Shown: positions 55,538 through 64,000 of the stretch, one piece after another
How the letters are laid out: each line of letters begins with the position of its first letter
Position numbering within the stretch: the first letter of the stretch is position 1
The notes under the pieces: model-generated
Told to the model about the DNA's origin: nothing
What the model saw: the letters and a program-made list of their open reading frames with translations, nothing else
Databases searched by the model: none
Program-made: the position numbers and the translations under genes
Source of the DNA: Aedes albopictus
Taxonomy: Eukaryota; Arthropoda; Insecta; Diptera; Culicidae
Assembly: GCF_035046485.1 (NCBI RefSeq)
Contig: NC_085138.1
Location: forward strand, 19,473,440 to 19,537,439
DNA length: 64,000 nt
Direction: 5' to 3'

Positions 55538-55660
55538 CAGTGACCCTACAATTTATGAATCGGCAAAAATGATCACAGTTTATGGATCACTCATTTGATC
55601 AACATGATGATTCATAAATAGTGTACAAAATTAAGGTGATTCATCGGTGTGGGGTCACTG
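55538..55660. mobile_element. 123-bp MITE, CAGTGACCC ends, TA TSD
   Basis: CAGTGACCCTACA and GGGGTCACTG are inverted, flanked by TA on both sides. The inner arms share ATTTATGAATC / GATTCATAAAT words. Tc1/mariner-like terminus. Confidence 0.78.
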
Positions 55661-55892
55661 TATAGAAATTTAGAATGGACGCGACAAGACTTGTTCCGCG
55701 TAGTAGTTGGTTTTAAAATGTTTCCATAAACGAATTTTTCAAAACCATTTAAAAATCTTTACCTTTAACAGAATTGTCTTGGTAACCTTCATTTTATAAG
55801 AATTTAAACAGATGCAATCCAACAGATCATTCAAAATTGCAAATCATTAAGCTTTTGCTAGTCGGTGGACTGGAAGCACCAATATGTAATTA

Positions 55893-56012
55893 GGGTAATT
55901 TTCCAATTGTTGCACGGCTAAAATTCGCCAATTTTTGCACACTTCATAAGAATAACATGGAGTGTGCAACAATAGGCGAGTTTTTAGCCGTGCAACAATT
56001 GGAAAATTACCC
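55893..56012. mobile_element. 120-bp perfect-hairpin MITE, GGGTAATTTTCC ends, TA TSD
   Basis: Arms of about 50 bp (GGGTAATTTTCCAATTGTTG and inverse) are flanked by TA. Shares the GGGTAA terminus with 38170-38630. Confidence 0.85.
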
Positions 56013-56279
56013 TATATAACTAAGAATTTCTAGATATCATACAGTTCTCTTCTAGATTGTGTGGTTAAAATGGGCATATAAATATTTAATTTTTGCGAAC
56101 ACAACACACATTGAAATTTGGCTGGGAAATATAAAGGATGCTACAACAATCTAATATATTTCCACTATTCCGCTTGCAAAGTTTATGCTAAGGTTTTAAG
56201 ACTTAGTCGGTTTTGACATATTTGTGACGCGACGCGTCGTCTAAGAAAGTTATTCGATTCACTGTGGTGAGGAACATTT

Positions 56280-56720
56280 TTGAAGCCCTTAGAAAGGCTG
56301 TTTAATTTTATTTGTTGTACAATAGTCGTTCAATTGTTGCATGAGGTGAAAATCGGTAGCTATGCCAACCAAATCCAGAACGGCATCGGTGGCGTTGATT
56401 CCGATGGGGGTTTTGCGATGGCGATGCTGCGCAAACTCGGGGCAAAAGAAAGCCCTCGTTGCTGCCGCGCACCAGTTTGAACTGGCTGATTCCTCCACTG
56501 GCGCCGCGTACAACGATACGAAGAAGAGCGTAACAGCCGACAACCACCGCGCTCGGCTTGCCAAAGCATACTGATGGAAAACGCAAACGAAGAAACTGGC
56601 TAGCTCTCCTTCTATGTGATCCCCTCGACAGGTCAAGAAAGAATGATGGAAGATGAGAAGAAGCAGTTTGCTTTTATACGGCGCAATGGCCTGGCTTCCC
56701 CTCTCGAACGTGATTGGTTA
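56280..56720 (-). pseudogene. Histone-like gene remnant A (promoter and 3' stem-loop)
   Basis: On the minus strand: a CCAAT box (56717-56713), a TATAAAA box about 35 bp further (56678-56672), a GC-rich possible coding stretch of about 300 bp starting near an ATG at 56572, and an AAAC-preceded hairpin AGCCTTTCTAAGGGCT (56299-56284). The hairpin has a 6-bp stem and a TCTA loop and fits the histone mRNA 3' stem-loop pattern. No frame gives an intact histone and several frames are open. It may be a decayed H2A/H3-type gene or a different replication-type gene. Copy B shares the start region GCAAGCCGAGCG. The identity is inference. Confidence 0.35.
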
Positions 56721-57312
56721 AATGTGAGGGGAGTAAAATTCAACGATGCCATACAAATTTATCTGCAATAATTTATTATAGCGGAGTATTAAAATATACT
56801 AAAATGATTATTATTAGCCATTTCCAAATCAGTATGTAGGCTCAGGATTACATTAGGAATGTTTAGTAAATATTGACAGTATATAGTGCAAAAGTCATGT
56901 ATTTTCGATCAAAATTTCTAAAGATTACAGATATTTGAAATTCTAAAATTCTTATTAAAATTTGGCAACGCTGGTTAACATTTTCATTTTCCAGAAAACC
57001 TGCCATTTTTCGAAGTTGAAGAAATTTTAAGCAGATTTATTATGCGCGTAAAGTTTATGCTTTTGTCACCGTATCTTGAATTTAGAATAGATTCGACATC
57101 AAGCGATTAAAATATTCCTAGTTGTTGCCATGCCCATTCGCTACCGCACTGGGAAAATGCTAATAAGCCACCGCCGCTGCTGCTAGGTTGCTGGCGGTGC
57201 TTATACCGCGCTCGGCGGTACTCTCGAAGTAGGTTTCAAGATGTTTGCACTTGCGTTTCTTCAATTTCTAGTGAAATTCGAATCAACTCTTACGTGGAAT
57301 TTAGAATTATAG

Positions 57313-58520
57313 CCCTAATAAGGGCTGTTTAATTTTGACTTCACGAAACCAAACCGCGTTACTGCCGTGTCGTCGGCGCCCATCCGCTTCCGAAATGATA
57401 AATTATTCCCCCACCGCCGCTGCTGCACGGTTGTCGTCGGTGCGTCCCGTCCCGCGTCCGTTCGTCTACCGCGGTCGACAGCGTGAGAATGTGCTGTGAG
57501 AAGAGAATGCTGAGCGAAAATGCAAACCGAGCTGTGCTCCTCCGTCTCTGATCCGGTGAACGAGCTGCCGCGCGAAGACGCACCGACCACCACGCTCGGC
57601 TTGCCAAAGAACACTAATGCCGTTTTTCTTTATTATCCAGTTCCAACCTGGGTTGGAACTGGATCAGATCACAGTTTCAACCCCAACCAGGGTCGTGCAA
57701 TTTCGAAAGGAATACATGACGTACGACGACTGTAGCAAATCGTTTCCCATGCGAACGGACTGCTGTGATGCTTCATCTCTCACCCAGCAACACACTCGTT
57801 CGTTGCTGCTACAGAAACAAGTGTGTATGAAACATGGGATGATACACTTGGATTTTCGTTTCATTTATGAGTCATTGAAATACTTCAACATGCTAAAAAC
57901 ACTATTTAAACCACATTTTTAAATAGTGGTGTACGCCAATAGAATGATAATTATGATTTATGAAAGAGGATAACAAATTCGACCACTTAAATCCAATTAA
58001 CCGGCGCCCGTAACCATTGAGAGACTAGCGCGCACCAGTGAGACACTAATGCTCTTACGGGTGAAGCACAAGCAATGCGACCGGGTGGGAGACTACCGAG
58101 TGCTACGATGAGTGGAAAAGTTTTTTTTAACGACCGAGTCATTGGAAAAATGTATGAAACACTTGAAGTGACTCATTCAAATGTTGCATGAAAGTGTATC
58201 ATTGAAACGAAATTGTACGCCCCTGACCCCAACCCGACTTCGGTTTCGCTTGTACTAAAATTTGTTTGACGTTGTTTGTTTACACATTTTCCGCCAATCC
58301 AGTTCCAACCCAGGTTAAAAAAGAAAAACGGCATAAATGAAAACGCAAACGGAGCAAACTGCACAGCTCTCTGCCGATGCGTTCCCCACGAGGTGTTGAT
58401 GAAGAATGAAGGAAGATGGGAAGAAGAAATAGCTTTTATACTGCCAGGCGCTCGACGGAAAAGTGCAAAACTGTGCTCGAACGAGATTGGCTGGATAAAA
58501 CATGGGTTCACTTTTCTCAA
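57313..58520 (-). pseudogene. Histone-like gene remnant B, split by an inverted-repeat element
   Basis: Minus-strand paralogue of remnant A: CCAAT (58490-58486), TATAAAA (58440-58434), a leader with the same CTTCTTC...CATCTTCC words and GTTTGCGTTTTCAT. Then a 716-bp insertion (57618-58333), then CTTTGGCAAGCCGAGCG at about 57609 and a GC-rich body. It ends in AGCCCTTATTAGGGCT (57328-57313), a 6-bp stem with TATT loop, also preceded by AAATTAAAC. No histone sequence can be read cleanly, so coding identity is unproven. Confidence 0.35.
57618..58333. mobile_element. 716-bp inverted-terminal element, TGCCGTTTTTCTTT ends
   Basis: TGCCGTTTTTCTTT and its inverse, then palindromic CCAGTTCCAACC / GGTTGGAACTGG modules on both sides. 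TAA occurs on both flanks (57615-57617, 58334-58336). It interrupts the 5' part of remnant B, as shown by the uninterrupted alignment of remnant A across the same point. Confidence 0.65.
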
Positions 58521-58729
58521 ACTTTCAATAGTTTGTTGTTGAAAATCAATAGTCAACTTAGATAGATTCGATGCGTAGATAAATTTGTGATCAGTTCATG
58601 CAAAAATTTTGAAAATCCATCAAGGAATGACAGAGCTATTAGCGGTCAAAATCTAACCACTTTTCGTTACATGCTCAAATTTTCGGTTTTCTGAAGTTAC
58701 ACCCCTATATGTTGCCGAAGGACGTTATT

Positions 58730-59170
58730 CAACGTCAAAAAAAACTTCTGTTGTAGGAACTATAGGATCAATTCCTGAAAAAGCTTTGAAAACAAAAATC
58801 CTGAATGATCTCCTAGAGAAGTTTATGAGGGAACGTCTAAAGAAATTACATAAAGAAGTGTTGGCGAAATTCTCGAAGAAACTCCTGAACTTGGATAAAT
58901 TGCCGTTAAATTCCGAGACTGATTCTCGAAGAAACTTTTGAAAGCATTCAAAATGCAACTCATTGCGAAATTTCATAGGTACGGAAACTCTTGTTGGTGT
59001 TTAAAAGCGTCGTCCGGAGGAATCACAAACGGTATTTCTCGATGAATCCACAAATTTAAAACAGGGAATTTCTACTAAAGAAATCTCAGAAGTGTTTCCT
59101 GTTATGAGAAGTCCAGAAAAAGTTTCTGTCAGAAGTATCCCAGAACAAGATCCTTCTCACAATCACTGCG
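58730..59170 (+). repeat. Degenerate GAATTCC-type array
   Basis: A-rich orientation, weakly periodic (GATCAATTCCTGAAAAAGC, ATTCTCGAAGAAACTCCTG). Begins next to an 18-bp inverse of the sequence at 54452-54469. Confidence 0.55.
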
Positions 59171-59192
59171 GCAAAAAAATTTAAAAAGCACC

Positions 59193-59871
59193 GTGTTATA
59201 CACTAACACCTATGTAACAGAGACAATCAATAAACAACAGTCAGTCATATACCAACCAAGCACGCCACACGGTGTCAAAATCTGGATTATTATCGAACTT
59301 TCATGTACCTCGTATTTTTCTTCGAAAATGACTAGTATTTCGGCTATATATTCATAATCAGAAGACTAGAAAATATTTCATCGGCGAAAATTTTTCCATA
59401 CGTTTTGTATGGGACGTTTTTTGGGCTAAAATAGTAATTATTGATTTTTAGTATGGGAAATAGCCAAAAACTCATCTAACTCAAATTTTCCCCGATAGAA
59501 TATTTCCAAAATTTGTATTTATACATTATAGCCGAAATTCTAATATTCTATGAAGAAAAATCCGAGGTACATGAAAGTTCGATAATAATCAAAATTTTGA
59601 CGCCGTGCGCCATCTTGTTTACTATACAACATGGTGCCAGAAGTGGTTGAAATGTTCGCGTTTTGAATGGTCTAATGTTCCGAAAAATCAGCACATTTGC
59701 TGAAATCAGCTACAAACTACGATTAGACAGTGGAGTTTTGCCAAGTTGAAGTGCAAATTTGGGTAAAAATGAACGTTCCAGCTTCAGCACCACTCCAACT
59801 CGGCGAGAAGCAGGAGGAAGCTTTTAGAACGTTTAATGCGAAGTATGAACTTCAAACGGAATCGCTCAAGT
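59193..59871 (+). mobile_element. 5' stub of an LTR retrotransposon: short LTR, PBS and gag start
   Basis: A TGTTATAC...ATACAACA segment has LTR-type TG/CA termini. Without the 340-bp MITE inside it (59268-59607) it would be about 100 bp. It contains AATAAA at 59230. TGGTGCCAGAAGTGG follows at once and resembles a primer-binding site. 137 bp further an ORF starts at 59769 (MNVPASAPLQLGEKQEEAF...) and stops after 34 codons. The peptide start resembles Ty3/gypsy gag N termini. The rest of the element is missing. Confidence 0.45.
59268..59607. mobile_element. 340-bp palindromic MITE, CACGGTGTCAAAAT ends, 5-bp TSD
   Basis: CACGGTGTCAAAAT and inverse CACGGCGTCAAAAT. The arms match through GATTATTATCGAACTTTCAT and TACCTCG blocks. 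Flanked by CGCCA (59263-59267, 59608-59612). Confidence 0.75.
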
Positions 59872-60153
59872 AATTTTCGTTCAGTGCATTATTTTTCCGT
59901 GACCGGAATGGTCAAGAAATTTAACACAACAAGCCCCATTTGATTTGACGTTTCGTTTCAGCTCCGTACTAGGATCCGGAATAAAGCGAGGCTTTCTCAT
60001 TTCTTCGGCGATTCCTTGCACTGAAATAAATTTTGTTGTTGTTTCCACCGAATCCATGGTAAAATTAAGAACTGTACCAACAATTTTCAACCGAATGCAA
60101 AATTCTGTTAATTGTACTGAAACATTGTCAATATTACCATGCGTGAAGTACCA
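59872..60153. other. Non-coding DNA, no feature seen
   Basis: AT-rich. ORFs of about 70 aa on both strands without features. Confidence 0.35.
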
Positions 60154-60577
60154 TTGACTAAAAACATTCTTGATGTTACTATTTTGACATTGTATTTTTG
60201 ACCATGTTTATCTAAGACGCACAACATTCAAGTCTACATGGTCGAAATTACAATGCCCAAATAGTAGAACCAACACGCTAAGAAAATGTTACTCTAAAAT
60301 GAGTAAGATTCACACAAAACTGAGCTAAACTGGAACAGCTCAAAAAATGAGTAAATTGCATTTCCAGCGATAGCGCTGGACTAAGTGCAAAAATCCAACT
60401 GGTTTAAGCCGTATAATATTCTTCGCATCATCAAGAATATTATACGGCTTAAACTGATGAGATTTTCGCACTTTGGCCAGCGCTATCGCTGGAAAAAAAA
60501 TTTACTCAATTTTGAGTTGTCCCACTTTAGCTCGAAAATGAGTGAATTTTCTGACCGTGAAGAATGTTTTTAGTCAA
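60154..60577. mobile_element. Small element with perfect 18-bp ends, carrying a nested MITE
   Basis: TTGACTAAAAACATTCTT (60154-60171) and its perfect inverse (60560-60577). Excluding the nested 286-bp MITE the element would be 138 bp. The right end abuts the nested element exactly. Confidence 0.55.
60274..60559. mobile_element. 286-bp palindromic MITE, CACGSTMAGAAAAT ends
   Basis: Left CACGCTAAGAAAATG and right inverse CACGGTCAGAAAATT. Strong inner arms (TTCCAGCGATAGCGCTGG and GCCGTATAATATTCTT with their inverses) meet near 60425. ACTCATTTTGAG-like modules lie at both sides. Confidence 0.75.
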
Positions 60578-60747
60578 CAGTAATCGACGGTAACGGCGGG
60601 TTGTGTTGACATAAATCACTGCTCGCATCTTGCATCCGGCGAGATCCGGTGAACATGTGTGTAAACAGTGCCCGCATTTGCAGAAGAAAAGAAGAATCAA
60701 CTCGGGGAAAAAAGAAGACCGTTGATAAGTCTATGGGGATTACTATA

Positions 60748-60856
60748 GGGCACCGCATTGCTTTGATTTTGTATGGGATTTTGACGTTTCTTGGCCTTGC
60801 TGTTTACAAAATTTATGTAGGAGTGAAAGAGAAGGAGAGAATTTCATGTAGTGCCC
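60748..60856. mobile_element. 109-bp MITE, GGGC...GCCC ends, TA TSD
   Basis: Second copy of the 31523-31631 family, same length, TA flanks, GGGCACCGCATTGC to ATGTAGTGCCC. Confidence 0.85.
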
Positions 60857-60966
60857 TATACGCTTGCCACTGCAGCATCCATGGTATCTCGGCGAAGCCT
60901 GCTGCTACGCAGGTAGCGATCCTAATGTTTATTCTTGGAGCTGAGGCAATGGTTGACTGCACGGCC

Positions 60967-63112
60967 TGCTTGCACTCACAGAAAATTTGACGTTTGGGAG
61001 ATGCCGGCACGAAGTGGCTCAAGACTACACGCAGCAGTTAGCAGTGGCCCTACCGACGGAAGAGCAGCTTGGCGCAGCTATACTTGAAGATGGCTGGAGG
61101 GACATCCGATCCGCCATAGGTAGTACCTCGGCTACAGCACTAGGCTTCGCGACTCCGAATCACAGAAACGACTGGTACGACGGCGAATGTGAACAGTTGA
61201 AAAACGAGAAGAATGCAGCATGGGCGAGAATGCTGCAACACCGTACGAGAGCGAATGAGGCACGTTACAAACAGGCGCGGAACAGGCAGAACTCAGTCTT
61301 CCGGATGAAGAAGCGTAAAAACGAGATCGCGAAGCGATGGAAGAGCTGTACCGCGCTAAGGACACACGAAAGTTCTACGAAAAGCTGAACCGCTCGCGCA
61401 GAGGCTTCGTGCCACAAGCCGACATGTGCCGAGATAATCACGGGAATATTCTCACGAGCGAGCGTGGGGTGGTCGAAAGGTGGCGGCAGCATTACGATGA
61501 GCACCTCAATGGCGACGTCGCAAGTACCGAAGGTGGCGTGGTAACAGATCTAGGAGTATGTGCACAGGACGAAAGACTTCCGGCCCCTGACCTCCAAGAG
61601 ATTGAGGAGGAGGTTGGCCGGTTGAAAAACAACAAGGCCGCTGGAGCAGATCAACTAGCAAGCGAGCTTCTAAAATACGGTGGAGAAGCACTGGTGGGAG
61701 CACTACACTGGGTCATTTGGAAGGAGGAAGTATAACCGGAGGAATGGATGGAAGGTATCGTGTGTCCCATCTACAAAAAGGGCGACAAGTTGGGTTGCGG
61801 GAACTACCGCGCGATCACACTACTGAGCGCTGCCTACAAGATACTCTCTCAAATTTTATGCCACCGTCTATCAACGATTGCAAGAGAGTACGTGGGGCAA
61901 TGCCAGGCTGGATTCATGGGTGAACGCGCTACAACGGACCAGATGTTCGCCATCCGCCAGGTGTTGCAGAAATGCCGCGAATACAACGTGCCCACACATC
62001 ACTTGTTCATCGATATCAAATCGGCGTATGATACAATCGATCGAGAACAGCTATGGCAGATTATGCACGAATACGGATTCCCGCATAAATTGATACGATT
62101 GATCAAGGCGACGATGGATCGAGTGATGTGCGTAGTTCGAGTATCAGGAACACTCTCGAGTCCCTTCGAATCTCGCAAACGGTTACGGCAAGGTGAGGGT
62201 CTTTCGTGCTTGCTGTTCAATATTGCGTTAGAAGGTGCAATAAAGAGAGCGGGGATAAACACGAGTGGAACGATTTTCACGAAGTCAGCTACTTGGCTTC
62301 GCTGTTGATATTGATGTTAAAGCTCGCAAATTTGAGACGACGGCGGAAACGTACATCCGACTAAGGAGTGAAGTCAGGCGAATCGGATTAGTCATTAATG
62401 TGTCGAAAACACAGTACATGATGGCAAAGGGCTCCAAGGAGGAATCTCCGCGCCCGCCACCCCGAATTTATATCGACGGTGATGAAATCGAGGCGGTTGA
62501 AGAATTCGTGTACTTGGGCTCACTGGTCACCGCCGACAACGACACCAGCAGAGAAATTCAGATGCGCATTGTGGCAGGAAATCGTGCTTACTTTGGACTC
62601 CGCAGAACTCTACGATCGAATAAAATTAGCCGTAACACGAAGTTAACCATCTACAAAACGCTGATTAGACCGGTCGTCCTCTATGGGCACGAAACATGGA
62701 CCCTACGTGCAGAGGACCAACGCGCCCTTGGAGTTTTCGAACGGAAGGTGTTGCGTACCATCTACGGTGGAGTGCAGATGGAAGACGGGACTTGGAGAAG
62801 GCGAATGAACCACGAGTTGCATCAGCTGCTGAGAGAACCAACCATCGTCCATACCGCGAAAATCGGGAGGCTACCTACGGTGGGCGGGCCACGTCATCAG
62901 GATGTCGGATAGCAACCCGATTAAAATGGTTCTCGAGAGTCATCCGACCGGTACAAGAAAAGGTGGAGCGCAGCGAGCTAGGTGGGTCGATCAAGTGGAG
63001 GACGATTTGCGGACCTTACGCAGAGTGCGAAACTGGAGACAAACAGCCATGGACCGAGTGGAATGGAGACGGCTACTATGTACAGCAGAGGCTACCCCGG
63101 CCTTAGTCTGAT
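60967..63112 (+). pseudogene. RTE-like non-LTR retrotransposon, 5' truncated and inactive
   Basis: Order of blocks: a linker (EVAQDYTQQL at about 61013, ATPNHRNDWYDGEC), then EEVGRLKNNKAAGADQLASE (about 61600-61665), RT core PIYKKGDK..GNYRAITLLS, QAGFMGERATTDQMF, FIDIKSAYDTIDR (62007-62045), a GFAVDID block (62299-62319), SKTQYMMAKG, then the EEFVYLGS...RPVVLYGHETWT...MNHELHQLL tail and WRRLLCTAEATPALV end. Damage: a frame change near 61336, an in-frame TAA at 61733, frame changes near 62280 and 62880, and Val replacing the first Asp of the FADD catalytic pair. The endonuclease domain is missing. It ends with TGATCGGTAAGGTAAGTA, as in JAM1/RTE 3' ends. Confidence 0.85.
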
Positions 63113-63130
63113 CGGTAAGGTAAGTATGCC

Positions 63131-63590
63131 CACCCAATAGGATTGTTTGCAGCCAACATCAATTTGGTCCCACCATTGACAATGCATTTGAGTTCCCTGA
63201 ACAGGTACAAGGCACAAGATGCGGGAATCGAAATCGTGACGTCATCGCACCCTGGTGTGCGAAAGTCTACGCTTTATACAATTTTTCAAATTTTTGTTTG
63301 GACAAAAGTCTGAGATGCACAAAAAATGAGTCTTCGTAGTTTATGGACAGCGGCTAAACCCATTGTGCAGTGCACCGACGAAAGTCTACCACCATCCGCC
63401 ATCCATTAGCTTTGCGGTGCGGCGGCGTTGTTGGTGTGCGTGTTCATGACATTCCAAACTTCCGAAAGCTGAAAACCCATACGTCATCACAGTCAGTGCC
63501 TCAAAATTTCGGGAAGCGCGCGCTCTTTGCCGTAATCGAACTCATCCACGCACAGCCAGCGCCAGCTCTGAGCTCTGGACGATGAAGATG
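63131..63590. other. Upstream region of a possible promoter, no gene seen
   Basis: Becomes CpG-richer from about 63365. Contains ACGTCATCAC words at 63238 and 63481. Confidence 0.35.
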
Positions 63591-63660
63591 CGGGGTATAA
63601 AACTACATATACCAAAACAACCAACGTCGTCGAACGGAACGCGGACGGGGTCGACGATGA
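63591..63660 (+). promoter_or_regulatory. Possible TATA promoter
   Basis: GGGGTATAAAAC with TATAAAA at 63597-63603 in a CpG-rich context. A start would be expected near 63630. The downstream 300 bp to the window end reads like a 5' leader rich in AGTG and GCAG words, with no long frame. No coding region is inside the window to confirm it. Confidence 0.3.
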
Positions 63661-64000
63661 AGTGCGATGCGAAGCGAAGGAGGTGGCTGCGCGGAGATAA
63701 CGCGAGGAATTTTGAAAACGCGCGCGCTCTCGTTTGGTTCGAGAGTATTTTAAGATGCACTGCCACTGCTCTCTACCTGCTGAAAGTAAAGACGACAACA
63801 ACGCATTGTGCACTGTGCAGTGCCAGTGCAGATTGCATTCGGTTGCTGAATCAAGCGAGTGTGGGTAGAGAACCTACTTACTATCTACGCGGGAAGAAAG
63901 AGAAAGGTGTCTAAATAAGTGCGCGGCGCAAAACATGAATGCAGCTCAGCATGCAGCACCGCATGCATGCAAGAGCGACGAACGAAGAAAACAGACGCGA

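Overview
This is non-coding-dominated eukaryotic DNA, most likely from a culicine (Aedes-type) mosquito. The reasons are tRNA-headed SINEs with GAA-rich tails that resemble Feilai, RTE/JAM1-like LINE relics, a dense and nested population of palindromic MITEs, and one intron-acceptor-bounded exon with insect-like codon use. No bacterial gene organisation is present. The assembly has a 500-N gap at 35001-35500. Family assignments come from recognition, not from a search.

Only one convincing host coding segment is visible: 36134-38037 (+), the long 3' exon of a glycoside hydrolase family 31 protein of the MYORG/SITS-binding-like type. It appears to have lost the catalytic acids. Its upstream exons are not recognisable and may lie in or beyond the gap. 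Weaker host candidates are two paralogous minus-strand gene remnants with CCAAT/TATA promoters and histone-like 3' stem-loops (56280-56720; 57313-58520), a possible non-coding first exon ending at a GTAAGA donor at 49813, and a TATA-type promoter near 63596.

Layout. 1-10.8 kb: LINE relics, several inverted-terminal elements and a 289-bp Helitron. 11.4-17.8 kb: a 6.3-kb foldback element with 8-bp target-site duplications (TSDs). 18-21 kb: a perfect-hairpin hAT-type MITE and two SINEs. 21.2-25.9 kb: a 4.7-kb hAT-like element filled with a degenerate repeat and carrying two retroposons with TSDs of 25-27 bp. 26.3-27.2 kb: a 944-bp Tc1-type palindrome. 27.2-31.5 kb: a degenerate array holding a SINE that is itself split by a 1.08-kb element. 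32.7-33.9 kb: T-rich degenerate DNA. 36.1-38.0 kb: the GH31 exon. 40.0-48.7 kb: an 11-bp satellite (unit AAATCGAATCG) in higher-order units of about 2.9 kb separated by 100-bp spacers. 49-64 kb: promoter-like segments, more degenerate arrays, MITEs, the histone-like pair, an LTR-element stub and a truncated RTE LINE.

The recurring theme is a degenerate 12-bp family (consensus near GGAATTCCTGGA) that occupies very roughly a sixth of the window, often inside elements bounded by inverted repeats. I found no convincing new multi-gene system. The unusual material is structural: the satellite open in all six frames, the large foldback transposons, and a set of elements sharing a CCCA...AAC terminus.
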